Assembly: GCA_027028505.1 (NCBI GenBank)
Contig: JALVJE010000267.1
Location: forward strand, 1-48,331
Origin: Bacteroidales bacterium
GTDB lineage: Bacteria > Bacteroidota > Bacteroidia > Bacteroidales > VadinHA17
Direction of reading: 5' to 3'
Length of the DNA: 48,331 bases
The translations under genes and the position numbers were made by a program. Below are positions 8,493-16,411 of the stretch, piece by piece. The number at the start of each line of letters is the position of its first letter. The stretch's first letter is position 1. Below the pieces are notes generated by a model. That model made no database searches and had not been told where the DNA came from. It was given only the letters and a program-made list of their open reading frames with translations.

Positions 8493-10733
8493 ATGAAGCA
8501 CACATCACGGCGGGATTTTATCAAGATCACCGGGGCCGGAGCGGGGGCAATGATGTTTGCCCGTCCCACCATCAAGGCTTTCTCCCAGGGCGGTGAGCAG
8601 GGAGATGTTCATCCGGGTGAAACCCTCACACGGACACCCACTTATTGTGAGGTTTGTTTCTGGAAATGTGCCGGATGGGTTTACAAAGACAAGGAAGGAA
8701 ATATCCAGAAGATCATCGGGAACGAGGATGATCCCCACAGCAACGGTCGCATGTGTCCCAGAGGCACAGGAGGAGTGGGCATGTACTGGGACGGCGATCG
8801 TTTAAAGACGCCCCTGATCCGGGAGGGGAAGCCTGGCAGCCAGAAATTCCGTGAAGCTTCCTGGGATGAGGCACTGGACCTCATTGCCAAAAAGTTCGGA
8901 GAGATCAAAGAAAAATATGGTCCGGAATCGGTAGCGGTTTTTTCTCATGGCACCGGTGGGAAGATGATCACCCATCTCATGAAGGCTTACGGATCTTCTT
9001 TCATTGCCGCTCCTTCCTTCGCACAATGCCGTGGTCCGCGCCAGGTGGCATTCCTGTCCACTTTCGGGGAAGAGGTGATGTCTCCCGAACGGACCGATAT
9101 AAGGGATACCAAGTGTTTGGTGTTGATAGGGTCACATATCGGAGAGAACATGCACAACGGACAGATCCAGGAGATGTCGGAGGCCATCGACAAGGGCGCC
9201 ACGATCATCACGGTGGATCCGCGTTACAGTACGGCCGCCTCTCATTCTAAATACTGGTTACCTATCAAGCCGGCCACCGACATTGCGTTGTTGCTGGCCT
9301 GGATGCATGTGATCATCAACGAAGAGCTGTATGACAAAAAGTATGTTGAGAAATATACGTATGGTTTCAAAGAGCTGAAAGAGCATGTGAAGGATAAGAC
9401 GCCGGAATGGGCATATGGCATCACCACCATTCCGCCGGATGTGATCCGTAAGACAGCCCGGGAAATGGCCCATGCTGCTCCGGCGGTCATCGTCCATCCC
9501 GGCAGGCATGTTGTGTGGTACGGCGATGATACGCAGCGTTCGCGGGCCATTGCCATTCTCAATGCTTTGTTGGGCTCGTGGGGCCGGCGGGGAGGTTTCT
9601 TTGTGCCGGAGGGTGTGCCCTTGCCCAAGTGGCCGGTGCCCGACTATCCCAAACCGAAACGTACCTGGAAGGATTTCTACAAGGACCAATATGGTCTGGC
9701 ATTTGAAGTGCTTACCTCGGCCGTATGCGATCTGTCCATCCCCGATCCGTCCCGTGACTGGGATATCAAGGCATGGCTGGTGTACGGTACCAACCTGACG
9801 GCATCACTGCCGGATACAAACGCTACCCTGAAGGCTATCGACAATCTTGATTTCCTGGTGGTCATTGATACCATGCCCATGGATATTGTCAGTTATGCCG
9901 ATGTGGTACTGCCGGAGTGTACCTATTTGGAAAGATATGACGGCATACGTACTTCTCCCCACAGGGTGCCGAATATGGCGCTGCGGATGCCGGCTACCGA
10001 ACCGCTGTACAACTCGAAACCCAATTGGTGGATCGCCAAACAACTGGCTGAGAAAATGGGCCTTGGGGACTATTTCCCATGGAAGGACATTGAACAACTG
10101 CTTGACTGGCAATTGAAAAAGGTGGGAAGCTCTCTGGAAGAAATGAAAAGAGTGGGCGTGAAATTGATGAAACGGGAATATGACGATCTATATTTCCTGA
10201 ACGGTGAGGATTACGAGTTCAACACCAATACCGGCAAGATCGAGCTGTATTCCACTGATTTTGCCGCAGCCGGGTTCGATCCGTTACCCGATTATACACC
10301 ACACCCCGAGCCACCCCCCGGTTTTTACCGGCTTAATTACGGCCGGGCTCCGATGCACACCTTCAGCCGGACGGCCAACAATCCGAACCTGTGGGAACTG
10401 AGGAAAGAAAATTCCGTATGGGTCAATCCTAAGGTGGCCAAGCTATGGGACCTGAAAAACGGTCAGTATGTCTGGCTGAAGAACCAGGACGGGGTGGTCT
10501 CCTCTTTCCCGGTAAAGGTGAGGATCACCGAGCGTATCCGCTGGGATTCGGTTTACATGGTCCATGGTTTCGGTCATAAGGAGAAACAACTGACACGGGC
10601 ATACGGACGTGGCGCCAGCGACAGCGAGCTGATCACAAAGGTGGCCATGGATCCCATTATGGGAGGTACCGGCATGCGGGGTAACTTTGTGACATTCCTA
10701 ACAGAAAAACCCGGAAAGGAGGTGGCATCATGA
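8493..10733 (+). CDS. Tat-exported molybdopterin oxidoreductase, polysulfide/thiosulfate reductase catalytic subunit type (PsrA/PhsA)
   Basis: 746 residues, the size of PsrA/PhsA. The ATG at 8493 places a twin-arginine motif SRRDFIK at residues 5-11, followed by a hydrophobic stretch, so the folded enzyme is exported to the periplasm. An upstream in-frame start at 8397 would bury the signal and is rejected. C52-x2-C55-x3-C59 and C88 bind the first 4Fe-4S cluster. Cys179, in SFAQCRGPR, is at the usual place of the Mo ligand in the PsrA/PhsA/nitrate-type branch. The C-terminal molydopterin-binding domain (MHTFSRTANN) is intact. The enzyme would reduce polysulfide, thiosulfate, tetrathionate or a related sulfur compound with electrons from the NrfD-type subunit. 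The substrate cannot be decided from sequence alone. It overlaps the Fe-S subunit by ATGA. Confidence 0.88.
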   Translation: MKHTSRRDFIKITGAGAGAMMFARPTIKAFSQGGEQGDVHPGETLTRTPTYCEVCFWKCAGWVYKDKEGNIQKIIGNEDDPHSNGRMCPRGTGGVGMYWDGDRLKTPLIREGKPGSQKFREASWDEALDLIAKKFGEIKEKYGPESVAVFSHGTGGKMITHLMKAYGSSFIAAPSFAQCRGPRQVAFLSTFGEEVMSPERTDIRDTKCLVLIGSHIGENMHNGQIQEMSEAIDKGATIITVDPRYSTAASHSKYWLPIKPATDIALLLAWMHVIINEELYDKKYVEKYTYGFKELKEHVKDKTPEWAYGITTIPPDVIRKTAREMAHAAPAVIVHPGRHVVWYGDDTQRSRAIAILNALLGSWGRRGGFFVPEGVPLPKWPVPDYPKPKRTWKDFYKDQYGLAFEVLTSAVCDLSIPDPSRDWDIKAWLVYGTNLTASLPDTNATLKAIDNLDFLVVIDTMPMDIVSYADVVLPECTYLERYDGIRTSPHRVPNMALRMPATEPLYNSKPNWWIAKQLAEKMGLGDYFPWKDIEQLLDWQLKKVGSSLEEMKRVGVKLMKREYDDLYFLNGEDYEFNTNTGKIELYSTDFAAAGFDPLPDYTPHPEPPPGFYRLNYGRAPMHTFSRTANNPNLWELRKENSVWVNPKVAKLWDLKNGQYVWLKNQDGVVSSFPVKVRITERIRWDSVYMVHGFGHKEKQLTRAYGRGASDSELITKVAMDPIMGGTGMRGNFVTFLTEKPGKEVAS

Positions 10734-11263
10734 GATATGCGATGGCGATAGACACCAAGAAATGTGTAGGCTGTTCCGACTGTGTGGTAGCCTGCCAGAC
10801 CGAGAACAACGTGCCGATGGGTTTTGCCCGCGACTGGATCGTGGAGAGCGTGGCCGGCACTTATCCACGCGTGGAGATGGAGATCCGTTCGGAGCGATGC
10901 AATCATTGTGAGGATGCCCCTTGTGTGCGGTGCTGTCCTACGGGAGCCAGCCACATCATCGAAGGGGGCGTTGTGTTGGTCAAGCATGATGCGTGCATCG
11001 GCTGCATGGCCTGTATCGAGGCCTGTCCTTATGATGCCCGTTATCCCCATCCTGACGGATATGTGGACAAATGTACCTTCTGTATCCACCGGGTGGACAA
11101 AGGAGAAGATCCGGCCTGTGTGGCGGTGTGTCCCACCCACTGCCTCCATTTTGGGGATCTGGATGATCCCAACAGCGACGTGTCGAAAGTGGTGGCCGAG
11201 CGTAAATGGAAGGTACTGGCCCCTGAAGCAGGGACCAAACCCCAGCTCTATTTCCTTATGTAG
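10730..11263 (+). CDS. 4Fe-4S ferredoxin-type electron transfer subunit (PsrB/PhsB-like)
   Basis: 177 residues with four ferredoxin-like Cys groups: CVGCSDC-x3-C near residue 12, CNHC-x4-C-x2-CC around 57-66, CIGCMAC-x3-C around 88-98, and CTFC followed by C-x3-C-x3-C around 116-140. This is the standard layout of the DmsB/PsrB/NrfC family that carries four 4Fe-4S clusters. It passes electrons between the membrane subunit and the molybdopterin subunit in the periplasm. It has no signal peptide and presumably travels out with the Tat substrate. The start ATG overlaps the stop of the catalytic subunit (ATGA), which implies translational coupling. Confidence 0.93.
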   Translation: MRYAMAIDTKKCVGCSDCVVACQTENNVPMGFARDWIVESVAGTYPRVEMEIRSERCNHCEDAPCVRCCPTGASHIIEGGVVLVKHDACIGCMACIEACPYDARYPHPDGYVDKCTFCIHRVDKGEDPACVAVCPTHCLHFGDLDDPNSDVSKVVAERKWKVLAPEAGTKPQLYFLM

Positions 11264-11284
11264 AAAACTTTAAAATGGTTTCTC

Positions 11285-12226
11285 ATGAATGAAGAACTCA
11301 TTGTAAGCGGACGGAATATCCCGGGGGTGGACCCCCACCTGCATCTGTGGCACTGGCAGATCCCTCTTTATCTTTTCCTCGGAGGGCTGGCGGCAGGGCT
11401 GATCTTTTTTGCCTCCCTCTATGTGATCATGGGCAAGGAGGACAAAGCTCCCACGGCGATCAAATGGGCCTCTTTCATTACGCCTCTTGCGCTGGTAGTG
11501 GGTCTGGGAGCACTCTTTTTCGACCTGCATCATAAGCTTTATTTCTGGCGGCTGTACACCACCGTCCGTCTGGAGTCTCCCATGTCGTGGGGGGCCTGGA
11601 CCCTGTTGCTGGTGACGCCTCTCTCGATCGTCTGGAGTGCCAGTTACCTGCGTGAGCTGGTGCCTTCCTGGGACTGGAAATTCAAATGGTTATATGATTT
11701 TGAGGCGTGGGTCATCAAAAACCGCAAGCCTTTTGCCTGGCTGATGATCTTCCTTTCGGTGATCCTGGGGATCTATACCGGCATTTTACTATCGGCATTC
11801 AATGCCCGGCCTCTATGGAACACCTCCATCCTGGGGCCGTTGTTCCTGACCTCGGGGTTATCCACCGGCGCTGCGACCATTATGTGGCTGTCAAAGGACC
11901 ATGAGGAAAAGAAACTGTTCGGGCGCATCGATCTGTTGCTCATCGCCATTGAGATCTTTTTCATCATTCACATGTTCATGGGATTCCTGTCCAGCTCGCA
12001 GGTACAGCAGGAAGCTGCCTCCCTTTTTCTGGGAGGAGAATTCACGGTGCCTTTCTGGACCTTCGTGCTGATCCTTGGGTTGCTTGTGCCGGGGTTTCTG
12101 GAAGTGCTCGAATGGAAAGGCTACAAGATCCCGGCAGCGGTACCCGCTTTCCTGGTATTGTTCGGAGGACTTATGTTCCGTCTGATCATGGTGGAAGCCG
12201 GACAGATAACGAGGTATTTGTATTAA
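11285..12226 (+). CDS. NrfD/PsrC-type quinone-linked membrane subunit
   Basis: 313 residues with about eight to nine transmembrane helices. The N-terminal segment WHWQIPLYLFLGGLAAG is characteristic of NrfD/PsrC proteins, and FFDLHHKLYFWRLY follows the second helix. It takes electrons from the quinol pool in the inner membrane and hands them to the Fe-S subunit, completing an A-B-C respiratory module. It lies 21 bases after the Fe-S subunit gene and 12 bases before the first YeeE gene, all on the same strand. No haem-binding His pair typical of cytochrome b subunits is needed in this family. Confidence 0.92.
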   Translation: MNEELIVSGRNIPGVDPHLHLWHWQIPLYLFLGGLAAGLIFFASLYVIMGKEDKAPTAIKWASFITPLALVVGLGALFFDLHHKLYFWRLYTTVRLESPMSWGAWTLLLVTPLSIVWSASYLRELVPSWDWKFKWLYDFEAWVIKNRKPFAWLMIFLSVILGIYTGILLSAFNARPLWNTSILGPLFLTSGLSTGAATIMWLSKDHEEKKLFGRIDLLLIAIEIFFIIHMFMGFLSSSQVQQEAASLFLGGEFTVPFWTFVLILGLLVPGFLEVLEWKGYKIPAAVPAFLVLFGGLMFRLIMVEAGQITRYLY

Positions 12227-12238
12227 AAACAGAATATT

Positions 12239-12781
12239 ATGGAAAGAGAAGGTGTAAAAATGCCCCATCCGGATCCGAAGAAGTACATGAACCCTTACCT
12301 GGCAGGAGTTTTCCTGGGGTTTGTCCTGATCGCCGCTTTTTATTTCTCAGGACGCGGTCCGGGTGCCAGCGGTGCTCCCAAACGTGTTACAGCCGGGGTG
12401 GTGGCTGTTGTGGCACCCAAACATGCCGATCATTCAGCCTATTACAGTAAATATGTTCATTCTGAAAACGGACCGTGGAAATCCTGGCTGAACTTTGAGA
12501 TCCTGGGGGTGATCATCGGAGGATTTATTTCAGGGGCTCTCTCCGGCCGTCTCAAGATCAAGGTGGAACATTCCCCGAAGATCACCTCCCGCAAGCGGCT
12601 TTTCTGGGCGTTGACCGGAGGGATCCTTTTTGAATACGGCGCATCCATGGCCCGCGGTTGTACGAGCGGGGCGGCCCTCAGCGGCATGGCGGTATGGGCT
12701 ACCGGAGGTTTTGTCACCATGCTGGCGATCTTCGGAGGAGCTTATCTGTTTGCTTATTTTTTCAGAAAACTTTGGATTTAA
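12239..12781 (+). CDS. YeeE/YedE family sulfur-compound transporter, half-size protein 1
   Basis: 180 residues with about four to five transmembrane helices. The motif MARGCTSGAALSG carries the conserved Cys of the YeeE/YedE family, whose studied member from Spirochaeta passes thiosulfate through the inner membrane by way of conserved Cys residues. Full-size YeeE proteins are about twice as long with two repeats; this and the next gene each supply one repeat, so they probably assemble as a heterodimer. The genes are 10 bases apart. The N-terminal 17 residues are hydrophilic and probably cytoplasmic. The transported species (thiosulfate, sulfide or persulfide sulfur) is not decided by sequence. 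Confidence 0.87.
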   Translation: MEREGVKMPHPDPKKYMNPYLAGVFLGFVLIAAFYFSGRGPGASGAPKRVTAGVVAVVAPKHADHSAYYSKYVHSENGPWKSWLNFEILGVIIGGFISGALSGRLKIKVEHSPKITSRKRLFWALTGGILFEYGASMARGCTSGAALSGMAVWATGGFVTMLAIFGGAYLFAYFFRKLWI

Positions 12782-12791
12782 ATATACTGTT

Positions 12792-13382
12792 ATGGGACCA
12801 TTAGTACCACAAGGGATCATCTCTCCCGAATGGGATTTTATCATAGCTCTGGTTATCGGGATCGGATTTGGTTTTATCCTGGAGGGAGCCGGTTTTTCTT
12901 CGTCGCGCAACCTGGTAGGGCTTTTTTACGGATATGACTTTGTTGTTTTGCGGGTCTTTTTCACCGGAGGAGCTACGGCTGCCGCCGGTATCCTTCTGAT
13001 GGATTATTTCGGCTGGATCGATATTGGCCAGTTATATGTGCAACCTACTTACTGGGGAGCAGCCATTGTGGGAGGCCTGATCATGGGCCTGGGGTTCGTG
13101 ACAGGGGGTTTTTGTCCGGGGACCAGCTTTGCTGCTGCTTCTATCGGCAAGATGGATGCCCTGATGTTCGTCGTGGGCACCTTCCTGGGCGCTTTCCTCT
13201 TCGGGGAGACTTATCCGTTGATCCAAAACTTCGTGAACAGCGGTTATGAAGGTGGCATCAAGATCTACGACAGTCTGGGCATGAGCCGGGGATTGTTCAC
13301 TTTCCTGCTGATCCTGGTGGCAGTAGGCATGTTTTACTTCGTACCCGTTATTGAAAAGAAGGTCAGAAAACCGGAATATTAA
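12792..13382 (+). CDS. YeeE/YedE family sulfur-compound transporter, half-size protein 2
   Basis: 196 residues from the ATG at 12792. An upstream in-frame start inside the previous gene would add about 54 unrelated residues and is rejected. There are about five transmembrane helices. Conserved family features are GFGFILEGAGFSSSRNLVG near the N-terminus and GFVTGGFCPGTSFAAAS with the conserved Cys in the second half. It pairs with the preceding half-size protein. It lies 21 bases before the first rhodanese-fold gene, which supports a shared task in handling sulfane sulfur at the membrane. Confidence 0.87.
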   Translation: MGPLVPQGIISPEWDFIIALVIGIGFGFILEGAGFSSSRNLVGLFYGYDFVVLRVFFTGGATAAAGILLMDYFGWIDIGQLYVQPTYWGAAIVGGLIMGLGFVTGGFCPGTSFAAASIGKMDALMFVVGTFLGAFLFGETYPLIQNFVNSGYEGGIKIYDSLGMSRGLFTFLLILVAVGMFYFVPVIEKKVRKPEY

Positions 13383-13403
13383 CAGCAACAAAATATATTT
13401 ATC

Positions 13404-14018
13404 ATGCAAAAAGGAACCATTTTTCTGACGGTTGTCGCTCTGGGCATCGGCGTGCTTGTCTGGTTGTTGCCGGAGCGTCCGGAAAGTAATGACATTCCGC
13501 CTCATATTCTGCTGCACGATATAGGCTCGGGGACACGGTTTTATTCCACCGACCAGATCGCTTCCATGTTGATAGGCAGGGATCCTTCCCTGCAGCTGAT
13601 CGATGTGAGGGATCCCGAAGCTTATGATAAATTCCATTTACCGGGGGCTGTAAACATCCCGCTGAAAAATATACTGCAGGAAGAGAATATAGATATGCTC
13701 AGTGGTGAAGAGCAACAACATGTCTTTTACTCGAACGGTACCCTTCGTGCCAATCAGGCCTGGGTGCTTACAAAAAGAATGGGGATCAAGAATACATTTG
13801 TTATGCAGGGAGGGCTCAACCACTGGATCGAGACGATCATGAACCCGCCTTATCCCCCCTCTTCCGCTCCTTCACAGGCTTTCGACCTGTATGATTTCAG
13901 GGTGGCAGCAGGAAGTTATTTCCGCGGCGAGACGGCAGCACCGGTCAAAAAGCAAAAAGCACCGGTAAAGGTCGTTCCGCGGCGGAAAAAGAAAGTGACC
14001 GTATCGGGAGGATGTTAG
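13404..14018 (+). CDS. Membrane-anchored rhodanese-fold protein, no catalytic Cys, single C-terminal Cys
   Basis: 204 residues. An N-terminal hydrophobic helix (about residues 5-22) anchors it with the domain outside. A rhodanese domain follows (LIDVRDPEAYDKFHLPGAVNIP, then the active-loop region, then VMQGGLNHW). At the active-loop start, where the sulfur-carrying Cys should be, the sequence is VFYSNGTLRAN, so Ser replaces Cys. The only Cys in the whole protein is its last residue, in a basic tail RRKKKVTVSGGC. The next gene has the same ending. I infer a flexible arm that could carry persulfide sulfur between the YeeE transporter and the reductase, in the manner of other C-terminal Cys sulfur carriers. 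It could instead be a metal- or thiol-linked anchor. Spacer tract B begins directly after its TAG. Confidence 0.85.
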   Translation: MQKGTIFLTVVALGIGVLVWLLPERPESNDIPPHILLHDIGSGTRFYSTDQIASMLIGRDPSLQLIDVRDPEAYDKFHLPGAVNIPLKNILQEENIDMLSGEEQQHVFYSNGTLRANQAWVLTKRMGIKNTFVMQGGLNHWIETIMNPPYPPSSAPSQAFDLYDFRVAAGSYFRGETAAPVKKQKAPVKVVPRRKKKVTVSGGC

Positions 14019-14088
14019 GAATGATGATCGATGAACGATGAATGATGATTGGCGAACAAGGAATGAAAAACGGGGAATGATAATAAAT
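14019..14088 (+). repeat. Spacer tract B: heptad repeat
   Basis: Nine or ten consecutive 7-base units follow the TAG of the first rhodanese gene without a gap: GAATGAT, GATCGAT, GAACGAT, GAATGAT, GATTGGC, GAACAAG and so on. It lies between two genes of the same operon. TGA occurs once in many of the units, and 7 is not a multiple of 3, so stops fall in every forward frame. Confidence 0.85.
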
Positions 14089-14105
14089 GATTAAAATATA
14101 AAAAA

Positions 14106-14720
14106 ATGGGGAAGATACATTTGAACTCGAACCATTGGGCAGCGCTTTTGTTGCTGTTGTTGGTCGTTCCGGGGTTTATTTTCTCACACAGGCCCCTGCA
14201 ATATTATCCGGTCAGTGAGCAGGAGATACTGGAGGAGGTGTTGGCGATGAAGGATGCTCTCACCCCCGGAGAGGTGCGGAAAGCCCTCCGCAGCGGAGAT
14301 CCTTCTGTTGTCCTGGTGGACCTGCGCACCCCGGCCGAATATGTGATCGGCCATCTGGGAGGGGCGGTCAACATTCCCGTATTTGACCTGCTCCAAAAGG
14401 AAAACCTGAAAATGTTCGGGGACACAACGAAAACTTTTGTGTTGTATGCCGACAACGAAGTGAATGGTTGTGGGCCATGGATGCTGTTACGGCAGCTTGG
14501 GTATGACAATGTGAAAGTCATGCTTGGGGGATATGATTTTTATATCACAGGCAAGCCTATGCCCAAAGAGATCGAAGGGAAATGCTATGATGAGCATCCC
14601 CGTTATGACTATGCCTCCTTTTTCAAAGGCAACAGAGCGGACGTACAACCTAAGAAAACGCCGCCTAAAGTCGTGATCCCGCGTAATAAGAAAAAGGTGA
14701 CGGTATCCGGCGGATGTTAG
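14106..14720 (+). CDS. Membrane-anchored rhodanese-fold protein with C-terminal SGGC tail (paralogue)
   Basis: 204 residues, the same length as the preceding protein. It has an N-terminal hydrophobic helix (about residues 11-27) that acts as anchor or signal, then a rhodanese domain (VLVDLRTPAEYVIGHLGGAVNIP and VMLGGYDFY). In the active loop Ala replaces the catalytic Cys (LYADNEVNGCGPW), although a Cys lies seven residues further on. The C-terminal tail KKKVTVSGGC is identical to the last ten residues of the preceding protein, though the domains have diverged. Tail conservation above domain conservation suggests the tail is the working part. The two genes are separated by tract B and are probably one transcript with the reductase. 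Sulfur transfer or scaffold functions are inference. Confidence 0.85.
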   Translation: MGKIHLNSNHWAALLLLLLVVPGFIFSHRPLQYYPVSEQEILEEVLAMKDALTPGEVRKALRSGDPSVVLVDLRTPAEYVIGHLGGAVNIPVFDLLQKENLKMFGDTTKTFVLYADNEVNGCGPWMLLRQLGYDNVKVMLGGYDFYITGKPMPKEIEGKCYDEHPRYDYASFFKGNRADVQPKKTPPKVVIPRNKKKVTVSGGC

Positions 14721-14800
14721 GAACGATAATCCCCGCCCGGACGACCGTCCGGTCGGACGGGGATGAACGATGAATGATGAACGATGAAGGGGACGAGAGG
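14721..14800 (+). repeat. Spacer tract C: heptads with nested palindrome
   Basis: It begins at the base after the TAG of the second rhodanese gene with GAACGAT, is interrupted by the palindrome at 14731-14762, and resumes with GAACGAT, GAATGAT, GAACGAT, GAAGGGG. The same word stands on both sides of the palindrome. It lies between convergent genes. Confidence 0.85.
14731..14762 (-). repeat. GC-rich nested palindrome, copy 2
   Basis: 32 bases in the orientation of copy 1. The inner hairpin is CGACCG-TC-CGGTCG, while copy 1 has CGAACG-TC-CGTTCG. The A-to-C change in one arm is matched by T-to-G in the other, which keeps pairing. Outer arms are CCCCGCCCG and CGGACGGGG. Confidence 0.8.
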
Positions 14801-14826
14801 TTAAAGGCCGGTGAGTTAAATGGTCG

Positions 14827-15591
14827 TTATTTTCCCCCGCTTCTGGCTTTGCGCAGTTCCTGGGCCATCTGGTTGGCAAAGACGAATTTGTTGAGCGCTT
14901 CATTGTCTGAACTGAGGATCTCTTTGTTGTTCCCCTCCCATGCTTTTTTCCCCTGGTGAATAAAGATGATCTTCTCTCCGATGCCCATGACGGAGTTCAT
15001 ATCGTGGGTGTTCACGATGGTGGTGGTTTGGAATTCATCGGTGATATCCTTGATCAGCTCGTCGATCAGGATGGAGGTCTGGGGGTCGAGGCCTGAGTTG
15101 GGTTCATCGCAAAAAAGATATTCGGGATTCAGCACAATGGCCCGTGCGAGGCCCACTCTTTTTTTCATGCCGCCGCTGATCTCCGAAGGGAAAAGGTCAT
15201 TGGCACCTGTAACGTTGACTCGTTCCAGACAGAAGTTTACACGCTCGATCTTCTCCTTGTCACTCATACTGGTGAACATATGTAGGGGGAACATAACATT
15301 TTCTTCGACCGTAGCCGAATCGAACAGGGCGGCCCCCTGAAAAAGCATGCCTATTTTCTTTCGGATCTCTTTTTGTTGGATGCGGTTGAGTTGCGTAAAA
15401 TTGGTATCACCATAGTAGATATCTCCCTGTGTGGGTGTGATCAGTCCCACGATGGCCTTCAGGAAGACGGTTTTCCCGGAGCCGCTCTGGCCGATGATCA
15501 GATTGGTTTTTCCCTTGTCAAAGGTGCAGGAGATATCATCCAGCACCAGTTTGTCTTCAAAAACTTTTGTCAGATGTTCCACGCGGATCAT
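14827..15591 (-). CDS. mlaF: ABC transporter ATPase, MlaF type
   Basis: 254 residues, typical for MlaF. Walker A is GQSGSGKT at residues 34-41, the ABC signature is SEISGGMKKRVGLARA, Walker B is EYLFCDEP followed by NSGLDP, and the H-loop is NTHD. With the MlaE permease it forms the inner-membrane engine that moves phospholipids between inner and outer membranes. Its start ATG overlaps the mlaE stop by 4 bases, so the two are translationally coupled. The substrate-binding MlaD partner is not in this window. Confidence 0.9.
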   Translation of the reverse strand: MIRVEHLTKVFEDKLVLDDISCTFDKGKTNLIIGQSGSGKTVFLKAIVGLITPTQGDIYYGDTNFTQLNRIQQKEIRKKIGMLFQGAALFDSATVEENVMFPLHMFTSMSDKEKIERVNFCLERVNVTGANDLFPSEISGGMKKRVGLARAIVLNPEYLFCDEPNSGLDPQTSILIDELIKDITDEFQTTTIVNTHDMNSVMGIGEKIIFIHQGKKAWEGNNKEILSSDNEALNKFVFANQMAQELRKARSGGK

Positions 15592-16331
15592 GACAGGAGG
15601 AGTTGGGTGAGAAGCACGTTAAAAAGAAGAACATTGATGCTGCTGTAAACCACAGCTTTGGTGCTGGCCCTGCCTACCTCCAGGGCACCCCCTTCCACCG
15701 TATAGCCGTAATAGGAAGAGACGGAAGAGATGATAAAACCGAAAATGAACGACTTGATGAGGGTGTAGGTTACATAAAAAGGATTGAATCCGTACTGTAG
15801 TCCATAGTTGAAGTCAGGTATGGAAATAACACCTGTGATAGCTACGGAGAGCCAGCCGCCCAGGATACCGATGATTATACTGAGCATGGTGAAAAGGGGA
15901 AAGAAAAAGAGAGAAGCCACGATCTTCGGTAGGATGAGGTAACTGGCCGAATTGATCCCCATGCTCTCCAGCGCATCTATCTGCTCGGTGATGCGCATGG
16001 TCCCCAGTTCGGAAGCAATGTTCGATCCCACTTTCCCGGCCATGATAAGGGCCAGCATGGTCGAGGAAAGCTCCAGGATCATGGAGTCGCGGCACCCCAG
16101 GCCGATCAGGTATTTCGGGAGAAAAGGACTCTCGGTATTGTAAGCGGTCTGCAGCGTGATCACCGATCCCATGAACAGGGAGATGATCAGGATGATCCCC
16201 ATGGAGTTGAGTCCAATATTGTTCACTTCCTGTATGACCTGTCTGTAATAGGCTTTTGATTTCTCAGGCCTGGCAAAAACTTTTGTCAGAAGGATAAAAT
16301 AATTGCCCAGGTGATAAAGCAGGATTCTCAT
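15588..16331 (-). CDS. mlaE: ABC transporter permease, MlaE type
   Basis: About 247 residues from the ATG at 16331. An ATG at 16352 would add seven residues but would lie inside the likely -7 box at 16350-16357, so the shorter form is preferred. Five or six hydrophobic segments are present, with the conserved MlaE region MAGKVGSNIASELGTMRITEQIDALESMGIN just after the middle. It forms the membrane part of the lipid-transport ABC complex with MlaF. Bacteroidota usually carry MlaE and MlaF together. Confidence 0.9.
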   Translation of the reverse strand: MRILLYHLGNYFILLTKVFARPEKSKAYYRQVIQEVNNIGLNSMGIILIISLFMGSVITLQTAYNTESPFLPKYLIGLGCRDSMILELSSTMLALIMAGKVGSNIASELGTMRITEQIDALESMGINSASYLILPKIVASLFFFPLFTMLSIIIGILGGWLSVAITGVISIPDFNYGLQYGFNPFYVTYTLIKSFIFGFIISSVSSYYGYTVEGGALEVGRASTKAVVYSSINVLLFNVLLTQLLLS

Positions 16332-16349
16332 ATCATCGGAAATATATAG

Positions 16350-16357
16350 CAAAAATA
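16350..16357 (-). promoter_or_regulatory. -7 box for mlaEF
   Basis: On the minus strand TATTTTTG matches the Bacteroidota -7 consensus TAnnTTTG exactly, 18 bases before the mlaE ATG at 16331. It supports the shorter start. A clear -33 TTTG is not seen. Confidence 0.5.
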
Positions 16358-16386
16358 CGAATTTTAATCATTCCGGGATATTTATT

Positions 16387-16394
16387 TATCTTTG
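16387..16394 (+). promoter_or_regulatory. -7 box for manC
   Basis: TATCTTTG matches TAnnTTTG exactly and lies 17 bases before the manC ATG. It is divergent from the mlaE box about 30 bases away. The -33 element is not obvious. Confidence 0.55.
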
Positions 16395-16411
16395 GTGCAA
16401 AGATCAGTATC

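Noticed and set aside
14016..14018. Selenocysteine or read-through at the rhodanese C-terminus
   Set aside because: The stop codons after the terminal Cys are TAG in both genes, not TGA, and the following heptads carry further stops in every frame.
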